The position numbers and the translations under genes are program-made. DNA of 64,000 nucleotides from positions 6,977,501 through 7,041,500 of the forward strand of contig JBBBDQ010000419.1 in the NCBI GenBank assembly GCA_037127315.1. Reading direction: 5' to 3'. The notes below the pieces were generated by a model, which searched no databases, was not told the DNA's origin, and saw nothing but the letters and a program-made list of their open reading frames with translations. The stretch's first letter is position 1, and each line of letters starts with the position of its first letter. Positions 10,466 to 21,906 of the stretch are shown here, in pieces. This stretch comes from Ascarosepion bandense (lineage: Eukaryota > Mollusca > Cephalopoda > Sepiida > Sepiidae).

Positions 10466-11706
10466 CAGGGTGTCCCAAAAAGATGTATACACATTTCAAA
10501 TAATTGTAAACTAGGTGTTTATTATTTTTTGTTTAATTTTCAACATGTAAATAATTTGCAAACACCATTATATGATTTGGTCACTGCCTGTTCTCAAGCT
10601 GATGTCAGTTTTGGTCCAGACACCCGTCGGTACTTCGAAGCGATGGAAGGACACACATCATGAAACAATTTCCTTGGTATGCGCACGCATTCAGTTTCAA
10701 TTGTTGCTCTCAATTCATCGATGTTGTAGGTTTCATTGTGTAGACTTTGTCTTTTATGTATCCCCATAAAAACAAGTGGTGTGAAGTCTGGTGAACGTGA
10801 TGGGTAGTCAACAAAACCCTTCCGTCCAATCCACCTGTTTGGCAAGATCTCATCAAGAAAGGATGTAACTTTGCAATGGTAGTGTGTGTGTGGGTGTGGG
10901 GGGTATTGTGCTGAAAATAAAAATCCTCTTCTTCAAAGCGTTCACTAATGCTTGGCATGACAGCATGTTACAGCAAGTTCAAGTAAACAAGACTAGTAAC
11001 AGAAGCATTAAAAAAAAAACGGTCCAATTAATCTTTTTGACGATAAACCGCACTGTAATTCTTGGTAAATTAACATGATGGTCGACCATAACATGTGGAT
11101 TCTCAAGTCCATAGTAGGTGCGATTGTGGCGGTTAATCAAACCATTTAATTTTAATTTGGCCTCATCACTCCACACAATATTTGTGAGAAATGCGTGCAT
11201 TTTCGTTACATCGTTCCAAATACAACCCACAATACTGAACTCTAGAGCATAAACTAATCCTGGAATGTATTTTTTCCATTTACAACGTTTAATGATGCGC
11301 TGAACAGATTATTTTAAAATTTCTACCTCACCACTGGCTTACTGCATAGATATTCTTCGACTTCGCTGAAACATTTCAAGTACTCTTTCTCCCTTTGTAG
11401 GACTTGTCGATGTACGTGGTCTTCCGGAATGTTTTTTGGAAACGTACTGAACAATTTCATCAACTTCAAACTGATCTCTAATTTGAGTGATAGTAACTCG
11501 TGTTGGTTGTTTTTGAAACATCCTTCTAAATTGTCTTTGCACTTCAACTGCGTTTTCATGCTTCCAGTAACATTTTAGAATTATTTTTTTCTTCAAAGTT
11601 TAGTCTGGGTGTCATCATTTGGATCGATAGGTTTAATCTGCAAAGAAAAAAACAAACATTTGAGTTGTCAGCTGAAAAAAGTGTATACATCTTTTTGGAA
11701 GACCCT
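10466..11706 (-). mobile_element. Mariner-like DNA transposon with both terminal repeats, transposase broken
   Basis: The left end CAGGGTGTCCCAAAAAGATG (10466) and the right end GTGTATACATCTTTTTGGAA (11681-11700, then GACCCT) are inverted repeats. The left end follows TA, as expected for Tc1/mariner. Minus-strand frames give transposase pieces in order. A helix-turn-helix region lies at 11596-11339 (RQFRRMFQKQPTRVTITQI). [12 protein letters not shown] near 11170 carries a catalytic aspartate. SPDFTP near 10795 carries the last one, followed by FLWGYIKDKVY. Frameshifts and stops separate the parts, so it is inactive. A (CA)n-type insertion lies near 10890. Confidence 0.85.
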
Positions 11707-11729
11707 CTCTCTCGCTCTCTCTCTCTCTT

Positions 11730-11769
<40 letters not shown>
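11707..11769. repeat. (CT)n(TA)n microsatellite
   Basis: CT run followed by a TA run, bordering the Helitron-like element. Confidence 0.9.
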
Positions 11770-11773
<4 letters not shown>

Positions 11774-11805
11774 TATAGCCCGGCATTGCTCGAGTGTAAT
11801 GAAAG

Positions 11806-11854
<49 letters not shown>

Positions 11855-12173
11855 CCGATTTTCTGAACTATTGTAAGAACTGCAACCTTGAAACTTCTGA
11901 ATATCGTTTCTTATGTCTTTGTCTATGCGTGTATTAAATTTGATTAAAATCAGACCACTCCTTCTATAACCTGATTTTTCCGATTATCGATTTTCGATAT
12001 ATATCGGGGGTACCTCGACACAAAACCTAGCTAAGAACACTCGCAGACTCTTATAGTACAACTGTGTAAATTTTCAAGAAAATCGGTTCAGCCGTTTCGG
12101 AGTCTATAGGTAACGGACACACACACAGAGACACACACACACAGACAAAGTTCCATTTATAAATAAGTTTAGA
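11770..12173 (-). mobile_element. Helitron-like non-autonomous element H1
   Basis: The minus-strand 5' end is TCTAAACTTATTTATAAAT (ends at 12173). The 3' end keeps the CGAGCAATGCCGGGCTATACTG stretch (in two pieces CGAGCAATGCC and GGGCTATACTG), but the CTAG terminus is lost. Internal (TA)n expansion lies at 11811-11851. See H2-H4 for intact ends. Confidence 0.7.
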
Positions 12174-12224
12174 TATACAGTAATCGATATCACTTAATGA
12201 ATGGCAGCAAAACAACTAAAACAC

Positions 12225-12678
12225 AAGAAGTTACAGGGTGTGAATGAATCAGGAACAGAAAGAATAATGAACGGTAAGTGAAAAGAGTAATCAGAAGAAG
12301 AACAGGAAGCTATTGACATTGCATTAAAGTCTTTTGCAGATTAAAGTTGGCTTAAAAGCATGGAGACTGAAAGAGGTTTCACTAGGGAGAAGCTCAGCAA
12401 AAGAAACTGTTAGCATAAAACTCAACTGTAAACTGATGAGATCTCAAATCCAACCTCGTATTTTGCTTAAATTCAAAACGTTTATTTACCATTCGAATAG
12501 CTCATCCGCAGAATTACCACCATAGAAAAGTCACAGAGTGGGATAGTTTCTGAAGCTGAACCACAAAATCAGGACTAATAATATTACTGATTCCCCTTTG
12601 GATCTTATCAAAGAGCCTAAGGTAAATACCAGGGACCCCAGACCATATGTGGCAGCAATATTTTAAGCATGGACGAAT

Positions 12679-12690
<12 letters not shown>
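12225..12690 (-). mobile_element. LINE A (strongly diverged)
   Basis: AAGCTATTGACATTGCATTA, and near the end CCAGACCATATGTGGCAGC, are LINE A landmarks in minus orientation. Frames are lost. Confidence 0.55.
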
Positions 12691-12728
<38 letters not shown>

Positions 12729-13560
12729 GTGTGCGTGAGTGCGTAAAATAGCTGTTGAAAGTTATTTACTTTTTAATTAATATTGGCGCAGTTGTTTCTG
12801 ATGTTCATCAAATGTATGTTACAATTACAGTTTAAAGGAAAGAAGTGTAAGGGAAAAAAAAACAAAAACAAAAACAAAACAAAAACTGCTGTAACGAAAT
12901 TGATTCGTACCCAGGAGTAAAGGTCGTAGCTGCCTTTCCGTTCAGAAAGTATCTTCCATAAATGCACACCTATCGCTTAATTAAAACTGTTTAATGAATT
13001 GGTTCAAAGTAATTAATGACAATTTCGTCTGTACACGTCCCTTCCCACGTCTTTCCTCACACGTTTTCTGACCGCCACCATCTTTTTAATTACCCTCTCG
13101 GCTTTCATTGCATGCAACTAATTAATTTGTACGGTGCCACCCCCCAAAAAGAGAGTTATGGTTTAGACGGATACAAAATAATTGCTCGACCAATGCGTGA
13201 CTTCTCGTAATTAAAGTAAAACATATTAGCTTCATTCTTTGTTGGTGTTACCATCGCGTCTTGGCCACTATTCTTCAGCTTTTTCACATTTTCTGAAATT
13301 CAAAGATAAGAATCTATCATCATTATACAAGTTTTTTCCTTGCTGTTTTTGTATTACTTTTCGGTAAAAAAATACCATCAGGATATAGGCGATCATAACT
13401 TACTGTAGATTCTATTTTTTATGATCTGTTGATTGTCTTGTTTTCTTAGTTTCACAGTTTTTCGTTCTCTTCACAATAGTTTGAATTAAAGAGTTTTCTT
13501 TCTCTATATCTGGTTGTTTCTCAAGTCTAGAAAGCCCAGTCCATCTTGGTGTCTGCTAAG
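12691..13560. other. (TA)n then unassigned sequence
   Basis: (TA)n at 12680-12727. The remainder shows short frames of about 64 codons without recognisable motifs. Confidence 0.5.
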
Positions 13561-13659
13561 GTAGTGAAATTACGTTGTGTTTACCGGTAGAGTTGGCTAT
13601 CCGAAAAGCACGTAGTAATTCTGAAAATGAATTCAAATCACAAGTCGATTCTGGCGATA

Positions 13660-13835
13660 ACTTGGGCACCTTGACGTGGTGTAATGGTCAGCAAGCATGT
13701 GTTGATAGAACAATTACTACTTACTACTGAGTCATAATTGTTCTAGCAACACAAGCTCGATCTTTACTGGGTGCCTCATGCTCTCCGTGGCCTTGTGTCA
13801 TATCTAAGCTGCGTTTAGAAAATCAACAATTTTCT
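13660..13835 (+). mobile_element. tRNA-derived SINE S2
   Basis: A box-A-like TGGTGTAATGGTCAGCAAG is followed by a box-B-like AAGCTCGATCTTTACT, then GTGCCTCATGCTC and CATATCTAAGCTGCGTTTAG. The same order occurs at 60225-60390, and the two halves occur in reverse order at 59755-59905. Confidence 0.6.
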
Positions 13836-14290
13836 CGTGATAGCGAACAACTATTTATTACCGACAGTTAATACCTAATTCCGTCTTTTTTATGTTTGGA
13901 GCTGGTCGCTACAAAAAACTAATTTTCTTTCAGGCATTTCAGGACGGTGAGTCTAACAAGAGTAACGACTTCTTTCGTTTCGTTTTTCTTTACTTTAAAT
14001 CAGTTTCCTACTTTTTAACTCAAATCCTGTTTTCTGTTCCGGCGAAAAGTAATTCCATATTCCGAACGAACTTTGGACAAAAATGGGCCATACTGACTGA
14101 CTGTAACGGTTTTTTCCAGTGTCTTTATCTATTGACCTTCGTCGGACACTAGAATTGTCACGTTAGACTTTTCTTCTGACAAGAAAGAATCTCTTGATAA
14201 AAATCCAAATATTTAAGGTGACTAGCTTATATATTTATTATATATATATATTTTTTTTATTTTTCGAAGTTAGGTCGACTGATGAGATTT
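13836..14290. other. Unassigned sequence
   Basis: An 86-codon plus-strand frame (13892-14152) has no recognisable motif. It may be chance. Confidence 0.45.
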
Positions 14291-14294
14291 TGTC

Positions 14295-14725
14295 TAACGG
14301 CATATCAACACCTCTGTGGGTTATTTAATGCCAAAAATGTAGGGTTTTAAGGTTGATTTTTTTTTTAATGTTCAGTTATAGTGAGAGGGTTGATTTAGGC
14401 AGATTTTTATGAATTTTTTTATTTTGTTTTAGAAAACTGAAGACGTCTTCTAATTTTAAATAAAAAAATGTACTGCTGGTAATTTGTTTCCTTCAAAAAT
14501 GTATATATTTTTCTATAAAAGTCTATTTTTATGCTTTCATAGTGTTTTGACCGCCAGTTTGAGAGTTAAATATTTACCCATAGCTGGGACCCTAGCATGT
14601 TCTACCACTCCGAGTCAGGGTAGACCTGGGAACAACAGCAATTAAGAGGTGGTTCCATGTTCCTCACAATCTACTAATCAGAGACCTTGCTGCCGGATAC
14701 AGTTTATCGTCATAGCCAGGATCCG
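14295..14725 (+). repeat. Unclassified dispersed repeat, copy 1
   Basis: It shares GGGTTATTTAATGCC, TTTTTCTATAAAA, CTTTCATAGTGTTTTG, GGGAACAACAG and CCTTGCTGCCGGAT, in the same order, with 33465-33840. No coding frame. Identity unknown. Confidence 0.65.
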
Positions 14726-15178
14726 ACTGATGAGAAATACATGAATCTTTAGTGAATAGGAGAATATTCGGAAGATTTTTCCTCACTCGTTTATTTGCTT
14801 TTAGTTAGACAGAATCTAAATTAGGAGTACATGTTTCGTCATCACCAATTCGAATCTCACTCAAATGCTTTGTTTTTATACGTTCTAACTAACCGTTGCC
14901 ATTGATTTATTTTCCCATTATAATTTTCTCAAATTTCTCTATGCCCAAACTCACTGTAATATTATTTAGTAAACCTATTTTGCTCGTACCAGCCACGAAA
15001 CGTTATTCAAATATTTGGCGCGTTTGTTATTTTGTTGCTCAGTGTAATTAAGATAAGACACTGTCCATAACAGAAGGTCCATAACAGAAGATCCTAATGC
15101 GCCAGAACAATTTTGCGCAGAGCATTGATATCCTCTCGTATGGATGTGAATGTTGGGCAGTTTCCTCACTTGATTTTT
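14726..15178. other. Unassigned sequence
   Basis: It contains a short direct repeat (GTCCATAACAGAAG twice at about 15062-15090). No gene recognised. Confidence 0.45.
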
Positions 15179-15660
15179 TTATCGTTTCAGCTCGAGCAAG
15201 GGGAGACTCCCACTAGTGCGAAAGCCGATACAGTGAGAGAAAAGACTGGGTACAGGGGATATTAAAGAAAGGGGGAAAAAATGGACGGAGTTCCGCTGGT
15301 GGGAAGTGCAAGGAAAGAAACGTTTAGAGTAGAAGTGCCGGTTACATTTAACTATTTCAAAGGTAAGAGAGTGGAACCTTGATGACAATCTAGTAGCACG
15401 CCTAAATACACGTGGTCGAAACACCAGGGTGAAAAACTCGTGAGAGTAGTTGCCATGAAAATATTTGTAGAAAAGGCAGAGGGAAGTCACGTCGGTAAGA
15501 AAGTGACTGCAGTCGAGATGCCGAGTCAGGATCGATTTCATTGCAGATATTTCTTTTTATTTTGTCGAGGATGTCGAGATGAATAGTAGAAGCACCCGAC
15601 CAGATATGGCAACAGTATTCACTGCAAGGACGTATAGTAGATTTATAAACGTGCAAGATA
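15179..15660 (-). mobile_element. LINE A (jockey/CR1-like) ORF2 C-terminus
   Basis: Overlapping minus-strand frames read YKSTIRPCSEYCCHIWSGA, then DKIKRNICNEIDPD, RLQSLSYRRD, LCLFYKYFHG and RATRLSSRFHSLT. These are the post-RT tail of a jockey/CR1-type LINE. Frameshifts separate the pieces and the 3' UTR is missing. Confidence 0.8.
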
Positions 15661-15664
15661 GATT

Positions 15665-16245
15665 TTTTTCACCCCAAGCAAGGCGGCACCGCCACTGATG
15701 CGCAGGGGGCTACATAATAGTAAAGGTTTAGGCAGGAGGAAAATGAAGAGAAAGACAAACCAGTCACAGGGGTGTCAGAGAAAAGGCAAGATATGGATGG
15801 GAACACTGGTGTGAAGACAGTTGCGAAAGTAGAGAGAAAGGAAAAGAAGATATACGGAGAGATGTGGAAAGAACTAGAATCAAGCAGATAAGAGATGGGA
15901 ATTGACATTGCATTTAAATTCCTGGAGGTTGTAGCCGAGTATACGGAAGGGAGTTTCACAGGCGAGAAGTGCGATAAAAGAAAATGAGGAGTAGAATTGT
16001 CGGCTGTATTAGGTTGATTTAACTGTAAATGAGTGGGACCTTGTTGCTAGTCTGGATGGACGAGTAAATTCTTGTGGTGGGGACAATAATGACTTAAGTT
16101 CGTCGGAACAGAAGACATAAAAATATTTTTTAGAATAGTTTTTTGACGGGAAAAATTTTCTGTTCCGAGACAGTCACTCAAACCTCCTAGTAGTAGATGC
16201 AGCTATTGATTTGATGTAGTCATTCCATTTCAGGTCGGTTCAAAA
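15665..16245 (-). mobile_element. LINE A 3' end
   Basis: TTTCACCCCAAGCAAGGCGG is the 3' terminus in minus orientation. The ORF tail includes FRLLD-like and LNLYYYVAPCASVAV frames. Near 16180 there is sequence for a WNDYI-like upstream segment. It follows another minus-strand copy head to tail. Confidence 0.75.
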
Positions 16246-16299
16246 ATTGCTATGAATAACAAAAAACAGAGCATATGACCAAAGATGAAGTTTTAAGAG

Positions 16300-16880
16300 A
16301 AATATAAAAAGAAAATGCCAATTATAGGCTGGGAATATTAAAATCAAGAAGGTCCAAAAATTTAAATATCTGGAAACTATTCTGTTAGAACACTTTGCAC
16401 GATAATTGTGAGATTGAGATCTGGAGGTAGATCGCCATGGCATTTCAAATGCTGAGTTAAATATTGAGAGACAGGAAAATTTCGGTAGAAATATACAAGA
16501 GAGTACTGGATTGTTATGTGATGTCTGTTCTTTAATATAGCAGTGAATGTTGGGCACTCTCACTAAAGATGAAAAAAAAACTCAAAGCAACCAAAATGAG
16601 GCTCTACAGAAAGATACTGACGATACCATGGACCGAAAATGTGAGCAACGACGAAGTTCTGGAGATGATGGAAACAAAAAGGAAACAAATACTTAACATC
16701 AAAAAAAGACAACTGAAGTTCCTGGGACATGTAATGAATAAGAAGGACGTGTATACTTGATGGGCTTGATCAGAGCAGGGCTTGGGGGTTAACACTATAA
16801 GCCTTGTTAAGAGCTACTTAGTATAGGCACATATGCAAGGCCATGGTCGCCTACGTCTTGAAGGAACATAGGATGAAGAA
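16300..16880 (+). mobile_element. LINE B 3' half
   Basis: A frame at 16569-16760 reads MRLYRKILTIPWTENVSNDE and then QLKFLGHVMNKK. It ends at GGCCATGGTCGCCTACGTC. Upstream frames (16300-16560) are broken but match the KFKYL...LKDRK region. Confidence 0.8.
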
Positions 16881-17254
16881 TAAATAAGACGATTTTTTTT
16901 ACTTAGAATCAAACAGAGACAGTTGAAATTTGTTACAAACAAAACGATAATAACAATCCCCCAACCCCCCCCCCCCAAAAAAAAAAACAAAAGACAAAAA
17001 AAAACGGGCATAATTAACTTCTCACACGACTTACAGAAGGTCAAGGGGTTCAAATAGCAAAGCAGTGAATAGACTCCGCAATGAACTTGTGTAATTAGCT
17101 GTTATTACAGGGGCTGGAAAGAATAGTAAGAAAACGTTCTATACTTAGAGGTTCAGAGGATAGATAACTCGTGGAGACTCCATGATTACATACACTCTGA
17201 ATGGAAAAGCTTTTAACAAAGAATAAAATATTATATTTATTTCAAGCATGGAAA
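16881..17254. other. Unassigned, with C-run then A-run
   Basis: A 10-12 C tract directly followed by an A tract lies at about 16965-16990. Nothing else recognised. Confidence 0.5.
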
Positions 17255-17620
17255 CAAAGAAGAGAGTACTGGATTGTCATGTGATGTCTGTTCTTTAATA
17301 TAGCAATGAATGCTGGACAATCTCACCAAAGATGAAAGAAAAACTCGAAGCAACCGAAATGAGGTTCTACAGAAAGATGCTGAGAATACCAATCTGGGCT
17401 GCAGAGAAGCGTTTTTTTTTGTTTTTTTTTTGTGTGTGCTGTAGCTAGTGATAGACTGATATCCGATATATATCCTCTTGTACTGCAGTGAACGGATGAA
17501 GAGAAAACTAGAGGAAACAGAAATGGGGTTCTACAGATGGATACTGAGATTTCCATGGATGGAGTAAGTAAGCAACGATGATGTGTTAAAAGATGTCAAC
17601 AAAAGGATTGCTGTATTTTT
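17255..17620 (+). mobile_element. Two partial LINE B copies
   Basis: The same ORF segment (KMKEKLEATEMRFYRKMLRI) appears at 17325-17395 and again, diverged, at 17495-17560. A T-rich interval separates them. This indicates two insertions or a partial duplication. Confidence 0.65.
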
Positions 17621-17629
17621 TATACTTCT

Positions 17630-17780
17630 GATATTTACATTATTATTTACATTGTTCGGACTGTTTTCCTCATCTTTGTTGCCAGGTTTACGTGTTTCAG
17701 CCGTTGTATGCCCCGGCCTTCTTCGAAATTCTTAGCACCTGAAGAAGGTCGGAGTGTACAATGGCTAAACATGATTGGGG
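17630..17780. mobile_element. Foldback element P7, copy 1
   Basis: Arms 17693-17724 and 17741-17771 are inverted repeats around CTTAGCACCTGAAGAAGG. The outer left part (TTTACATT...TCATCTTTGTTGCC) matches the larger foldback at 50580-50758. Confidence 0.6.
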
Positions 17781-17799
17781 TAAAATAAAATTGATTAGT

Positions 17800-17955
17800 A
17801 GGATATACTGGGTTCTATAGCCTTAGATGGTAACCAGTCATCTGCAGAAACAACTGACAACCTACTGCGGGAAAATCTTCGTCCCAGTCAGTCATGTTTC
17901 TTTCGAGACATATTATCGCCCAAACGTGTATCACTTAACTGAACTGATTAACGAT
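17800..17955 (+). mobile_element. SINE S1 3' half
   Basis: It runs from GGGTTCTATAGCC through CTACTGCGGGAAAATC to CGCCCAAACGTGTATCACTT. The tRNA-like head is absent. Confidence 0.8.
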
Positions 17956-18194
17956 CAACTTTATCGATTGACGCTCATGCTTAAATACAATAGACGAAGA
18001 TCCAGCTGTAATTTTATTAATTTGACCCAAAGAAATGTCAATAGTATGCAGGTGTTTACAGAGAGTGATAAGGAAAGAGAAATAGAGAAGACAGAGGAAA
18101 GAACAAAAGATGAAGGCAGGAAATGACCACTGATATTGCGTCTTAATTTTTGAAGATTAACAATATAAGATACAGTACTGATAGCCGACACGGA

Positions 18195-18930
18195 AAGAAA
18201 ACTACAAGACCTTCTAAAAAAGGTAGATGATGAAAGTCGAAAGAAAGGACTATAAATAAACTACAAGAAAACCGAATGTATGGTCATCAGCAAACAGAGA
18301 AACCCAAAGTGCCAATTACAGGTTGGGGAAACTAAAATCAAGCAAATACAAAAATTTCAGTACTTAGGCAGTGTTCTAACGGAAGAGATAAAGTGCGACA
18401 CTGAGATCCGAAGGCGAATTGGCATGGCGAAGGACGCATTTTAGAAGCTAAGCAGAGTATTAAAAGACAGGAAAGAGTACTGGATTGCTATGTGATGTCT
18501 GTTCTTCAATATGGAAGCAAATGTGGACAATATCAACAAAGATGAAGGAAAAAATTGAAACAGCTGAAATGTGGTCCTACAGAAGAATGCTGCGGATATC
18601 ATGGAACGAGCATGTGAGCAATGATGAGGTTTTGGAAAGGATGGAAACGAAAAGGAAACTAATACTGGGCATCAGGAAAAGAACAACAAAAGTTCCTGGG
18701 ACACGTGCTGAGGAAGGAAGGCTTGAAGAATCTGATAGTCACAGGTCAGATAGAATGAGCGAGAGACAAGGGAAAGTATCGGATAACATATTTGAAGCGC
18801 CTGAGCAGGTGGATAGTAGAGTGGGTTTTGGGTGGGGTAACAGAAGAAAGTGCTCTTAGAGCTATCAGGGATAGGGAGATAGGTAAGGCCATAATCGCCT
18901 ACGTTCTTAAGTGACATGGTACATAAAAAA
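18195..18930 (+). mobile_element. LINE B 3' half
   Basis: Frames read KFQYLGSVLT near 18350, EIRRRIGMAKDAF, then MWSYRRMLRISWNEHVSNDE and LERMETKRKLILGIRKR (18485-18690), RSD...GERQGK and the CCATAATCGCCTACG end. One of the longer RTE-like copies here. Frames are broken. Confidence 0.85.
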
Positions 18931-18934
18931 AGAA

Positions 18935-19350
18935 GTTAGCAGGGAAGCAAGGAAACAGAAGAGAAGTTCCACAGATTGGTAGTTCGAGAACAGAAACCTT
19001 TTGAACAGAAGAGGTGGTTAAATTTAACTATTTCAACAGTAAAAGGGTGGGACCTAGATGCCAATCTAGTATCACGCTTAAATTCATGTAGCCGGCTCAC
19101 CAGGGGAAAAGCTTATCAGGACAGTAACCATGAATATATTTGTTGATAAAACAGCGTGCGGCCTCGTCACTTCGGTGTGAAAGTGACTGAAGTCGAGATG
19201 CCTGATCAGGATTGATAACATTTCAGATCATTCATTTGATTTTGTCAAGGATCTCTAGATGTACAGTAGGAGCACCAAACCAAATATGGAAAATGAATTT
19301 AATGCACGGACGAATTGTAGATTTGTAAATGGACAAGAAGCATTTTTTAA
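18935..19350 (-). mobile_element. LINE A fragment
   Basis: Minus-strand order is retained, with CACAGATTGG..GAGAA, GGACCTAGATGCCAATCTAG, ATATTTGTTGATAAAACAG and the CCAAATATGGAAAATGAATT segment. No 3' terminus. Confidence 0.7.
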
Positions 19351-19354
19351 AATC

Positions 19355-19800
19355 ATTTCACCCCAAGTAAGGCAGGTTTACTGCCACTGGTGCGCAGGGG
19401 GTTGCACAGGAGGAAAGTGATGAGAAAAAAGGGACAGGTTATAGCGGGTGTCAGGAAGTGGGTAAGAGAAGGATGAGAATACTGGTGTGATGAGAGTGGA
19501 GTGGACGCAGAAAAGAGCATGAGAGAATAGATGCGAGTCAGTGAGATAGGAGATGACTATTGATATTACATTTAAATTCTTGGAGATTGTTGCTGTCGAG
19601 GAAGTAAGTATACGGAAGGGAATTCCATAGGCGCGAAGTTCGAGAAAAGAAGCTGATAGAGTAGAAGTTGCGGTCACATTTTATTGGTTCAATTCTCTGG
19701 TACGACATGACGACCCCTTTTTCCTTGCAGTAGATGCAGTTATTGATGTAAGCCAGTGGTAAAAAAGAAGCCAAGATGATTGATCGCCTGGATTCTAGAG
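19355..19800 (-). mobile_element. LINE A 3' end
   Basis: The 3' terminus ATTTCACCCCAAGTAAGGC is at 19358. The ORF end reads CDRNFYSISFFSRTSRLWNS and NNLQEFKCNINSHLLSH on the minus strand. Confidence 0.8.
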
Positions 19801-19829
19801 TCAGCCATGCTGATAGAGGGCAAAAAAAA

Positions 19830-20345
19830 AAAAAAGAAAAAAAATATTTTTGATGGCGTTTAGATGTAAGTAGTTTTGTTTCGTTTAAAATTTACAAGAG
19901 CCGCTTCCAGGTTTACTTTGTCAGATCTGACGGATTTGTTATTTAGAGAGTAGAAAATAGTAGTGTCATTTGTATAAATAAATACCTATTTGGAAACTAA
20001 TGACATCGGGGAGATCATTGACGAAGATCAGCCACAGTGTAGGACTCAGTATTGAGCCTTAGGGACACCTGAGTTTGTGTAAAAGGATCTGGAAGCGTGC
20101 CTGTTCAAAACGACCGCCGTTTCACGGTTTGATAGGAACGACTGGATTAAATCATTTGTCTTGTGACACCGTAGCTCGTAGTAAGCCAGCATGCCAACCC
20201 TTTTGAACGCCTTGGGGATATCTACAGTTATAGATCATCTTTGTCGTTCTTATCCAGAGCCTGATATACAAATTTAGTGATGGTTGTTTACATGTCAGTG
20301 ATAGATCTGGCGAAACGGAAGCTATGTTTTTTGTCCGAGAGGAGG
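19830..20345 (-). pseudogene. LINE A reverse transcriptase segment
   Basis: Minus-strand frames give WHAGLLRATVSQDK and then a motif-B stretch ending in SILSPTLWLIFVNDLPDVI. A decayed catalytic motif (YTND in place of FADD) precedes TTIFYSLNNK-like sequence. This is the only LINE A copy here with RT motifs. It is interrupted by stops and frameshifts. Confidence 0.7.
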
Positions 20346-20364
20346 TCGTGAGAGGTATTTTTAT

Positions 20365-21050
20365 AAACATTTCCCCACACGCAAGACAAGACCGCCATTG
20401 TTTCGCAAGAGGTTACAGTAAGATAAAAACAGGAAATATCGATGAACGGATGAGACAATGATGGGAACCAAGCAGATAGAAGATGGCAATTGACGTTACA
20501 TTTAAACTTTTTGAGATAGTATATATCAGGGAAGCAAGTAAATGAAAGGGAAATTCACAGGTAGGAATTGCGAGAAAAGAAACTAACAGAGTAGAAGAGA
20601 TGATTACAATTGATTACTTCGACGGTAAAATGGAGGGATCTGGTAGCACGAGTAAGTTTATGTGGTCGAAGCACCAGAGAAAGAAGCTCGTCATAGCAAA
20701 AGTCATGAAAATATTTGTAGATAAGACAGAGGGAAGCCACATCCCGTCGGTGAGCAAGTGAGTCGAGCTGCTTTTTCACGATCGATTAAGTTGCAGATGC
20801 TCCTCTAGATTTTGTCGAGAACCTCGAGATGAATAGCAGAATCAATCAACTAGATATGGCAACAGTATTCAATGCAATAATGGTAGATTTATAAATGTAC
20901 AAGATGGATTCTGGCGAAGCAAAAACCTCCTGGCCCGGCACAGTGACCCCTCAACCTTCTGGGCAGGAAATGTAGCTATTGATTCAATGTAATCGTTTCA
21001 CTTGGGGTCGGTTGAAAGAGTGAGGCCATTCCATTAGAAGATATCCAGTT
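20365..21050 (-). mobile_element. LINE A 3' end with ORF tail
   Basis: A decayed 3' terminus (TTTCCCCACACGCAAGACA) is followed by the ORF pieces RRDVASLCLIYKYFHDFCYD and FFSRNSYL on the minus strand, then the CAACTAGATATGGCAACAG region up to 21030. Confidence 0.75.
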
Positions 21051-21090
21051 TTAATTTAAAATAAATAAATAAATAAATAATAATCCATTT

Positions 21091-21320
21091 TTAACCCTCT
21101 AGGGCCATTCGTATCATATTTGATACAGTATTTCCCTATAAGGAAACATTTGGTATTTCCCTATAAGGAAACATTTGGTATTCATTGACTGAGCAGTCAG
21201 TACTGCTTTTATTTGAAATTTATAAAATATTTCTATTAAAAAATTTTTCGGGAAAATATTTCTTTCAAGGCTTGTTTTCATACTGTATCAAATATGATAC
21301 GAATGGCCCTAGAGGGTTAA
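21091..21320. mobile_element. TTAA-flanked MITE, copy 1
   Basis: TTAA bounds a 36-bp terminal inverted repeat (21095-21130 and 21281-21316) starting CCCTCTAGGGCC. A 25-bp direct repeat with TTTCCCTATAAGGAAA follows the left end. TTAA target and CCC termini resemble piggyBac-type elements. No transposase is present. Confidence 0.75.
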
Positions 21321-21331
21321 TCTCAGTCTGT

Positions 21332-21378
<47 letters not shown>

Positions 21379-21379
<1 letters not shown>

Positions 21380-21608
21380 TAACCCTCTAGGGCCATTCGT
21401 ATCATATTTGATACAGTATTTCCCTATAAGGAAACATTTGGTATTTCCCTATAAGGAAACATTTGGTATTCATTGACTGAGCAGTCAGTACTGCTTTCAT
21501 TTGAAATTTATAAAATACTTCTCTTAAAAAATTTTTCAGGAAAATATTTCTTTCAAGGCTTGTTTTCATACTGTATCAAATATGATACGAATAGCCCTAG
21601 AGGGTTAA
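21379..21608. mobile_element. TTAA-flanked MITE, copy 2
   Basis: Same 230-bp length and near-identical sequence to copy 1. It is separated from it by TCTCAGTCTGTTTATC and a (TATC)n run. Confidence 0.75.
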
Positions 21609-21625
21609 TCTCAGTCTGTTTATCT

Positions 21626-21676
<51 letters not shown>

Positions 21677-21677
<1 letters not shown>

Positions 21678-21906
21678 TAACCCTCTAGGGCCATTCGTAT
21701 CATATTTGATACAGTATTTCCCTATAAGGAAACATTTGGTATTTCCCTATAAGGAAACATTTGGTATTCATTGACTGAGCAGTCAGCACTGCTTTCATTT
21801 GAAATTTATAAAATACTTTTCTTAAAAAATTTTTCAGGAAAATATTTCTTTCAAGGCTGGTTTTCATACTATATCAAATATGATACGAATGGCCCTAGAG
21901 GGTTAA
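21677..21906. mobile_element. TTAA-flanked MITE, copy 3
   Basis: Third 230-bp copy after an identical spacer and a longer (TATC)n run. Its right TTAA abuts the LINE A terminus at 21907. Confidence 0.75.

Noticed and set aside
12430..12460. CTGATGA sites at 12437, 14279, 14727 and 6707 as hammerhead cores
   Set aside because: No stem II and no correctly placed GAAA follow.
17725..17770. CTGAAGA in foldback P7 copy 1 as hammerhead
   Set aside because: The downstream GAAA is changed and the hairpin is not paired.
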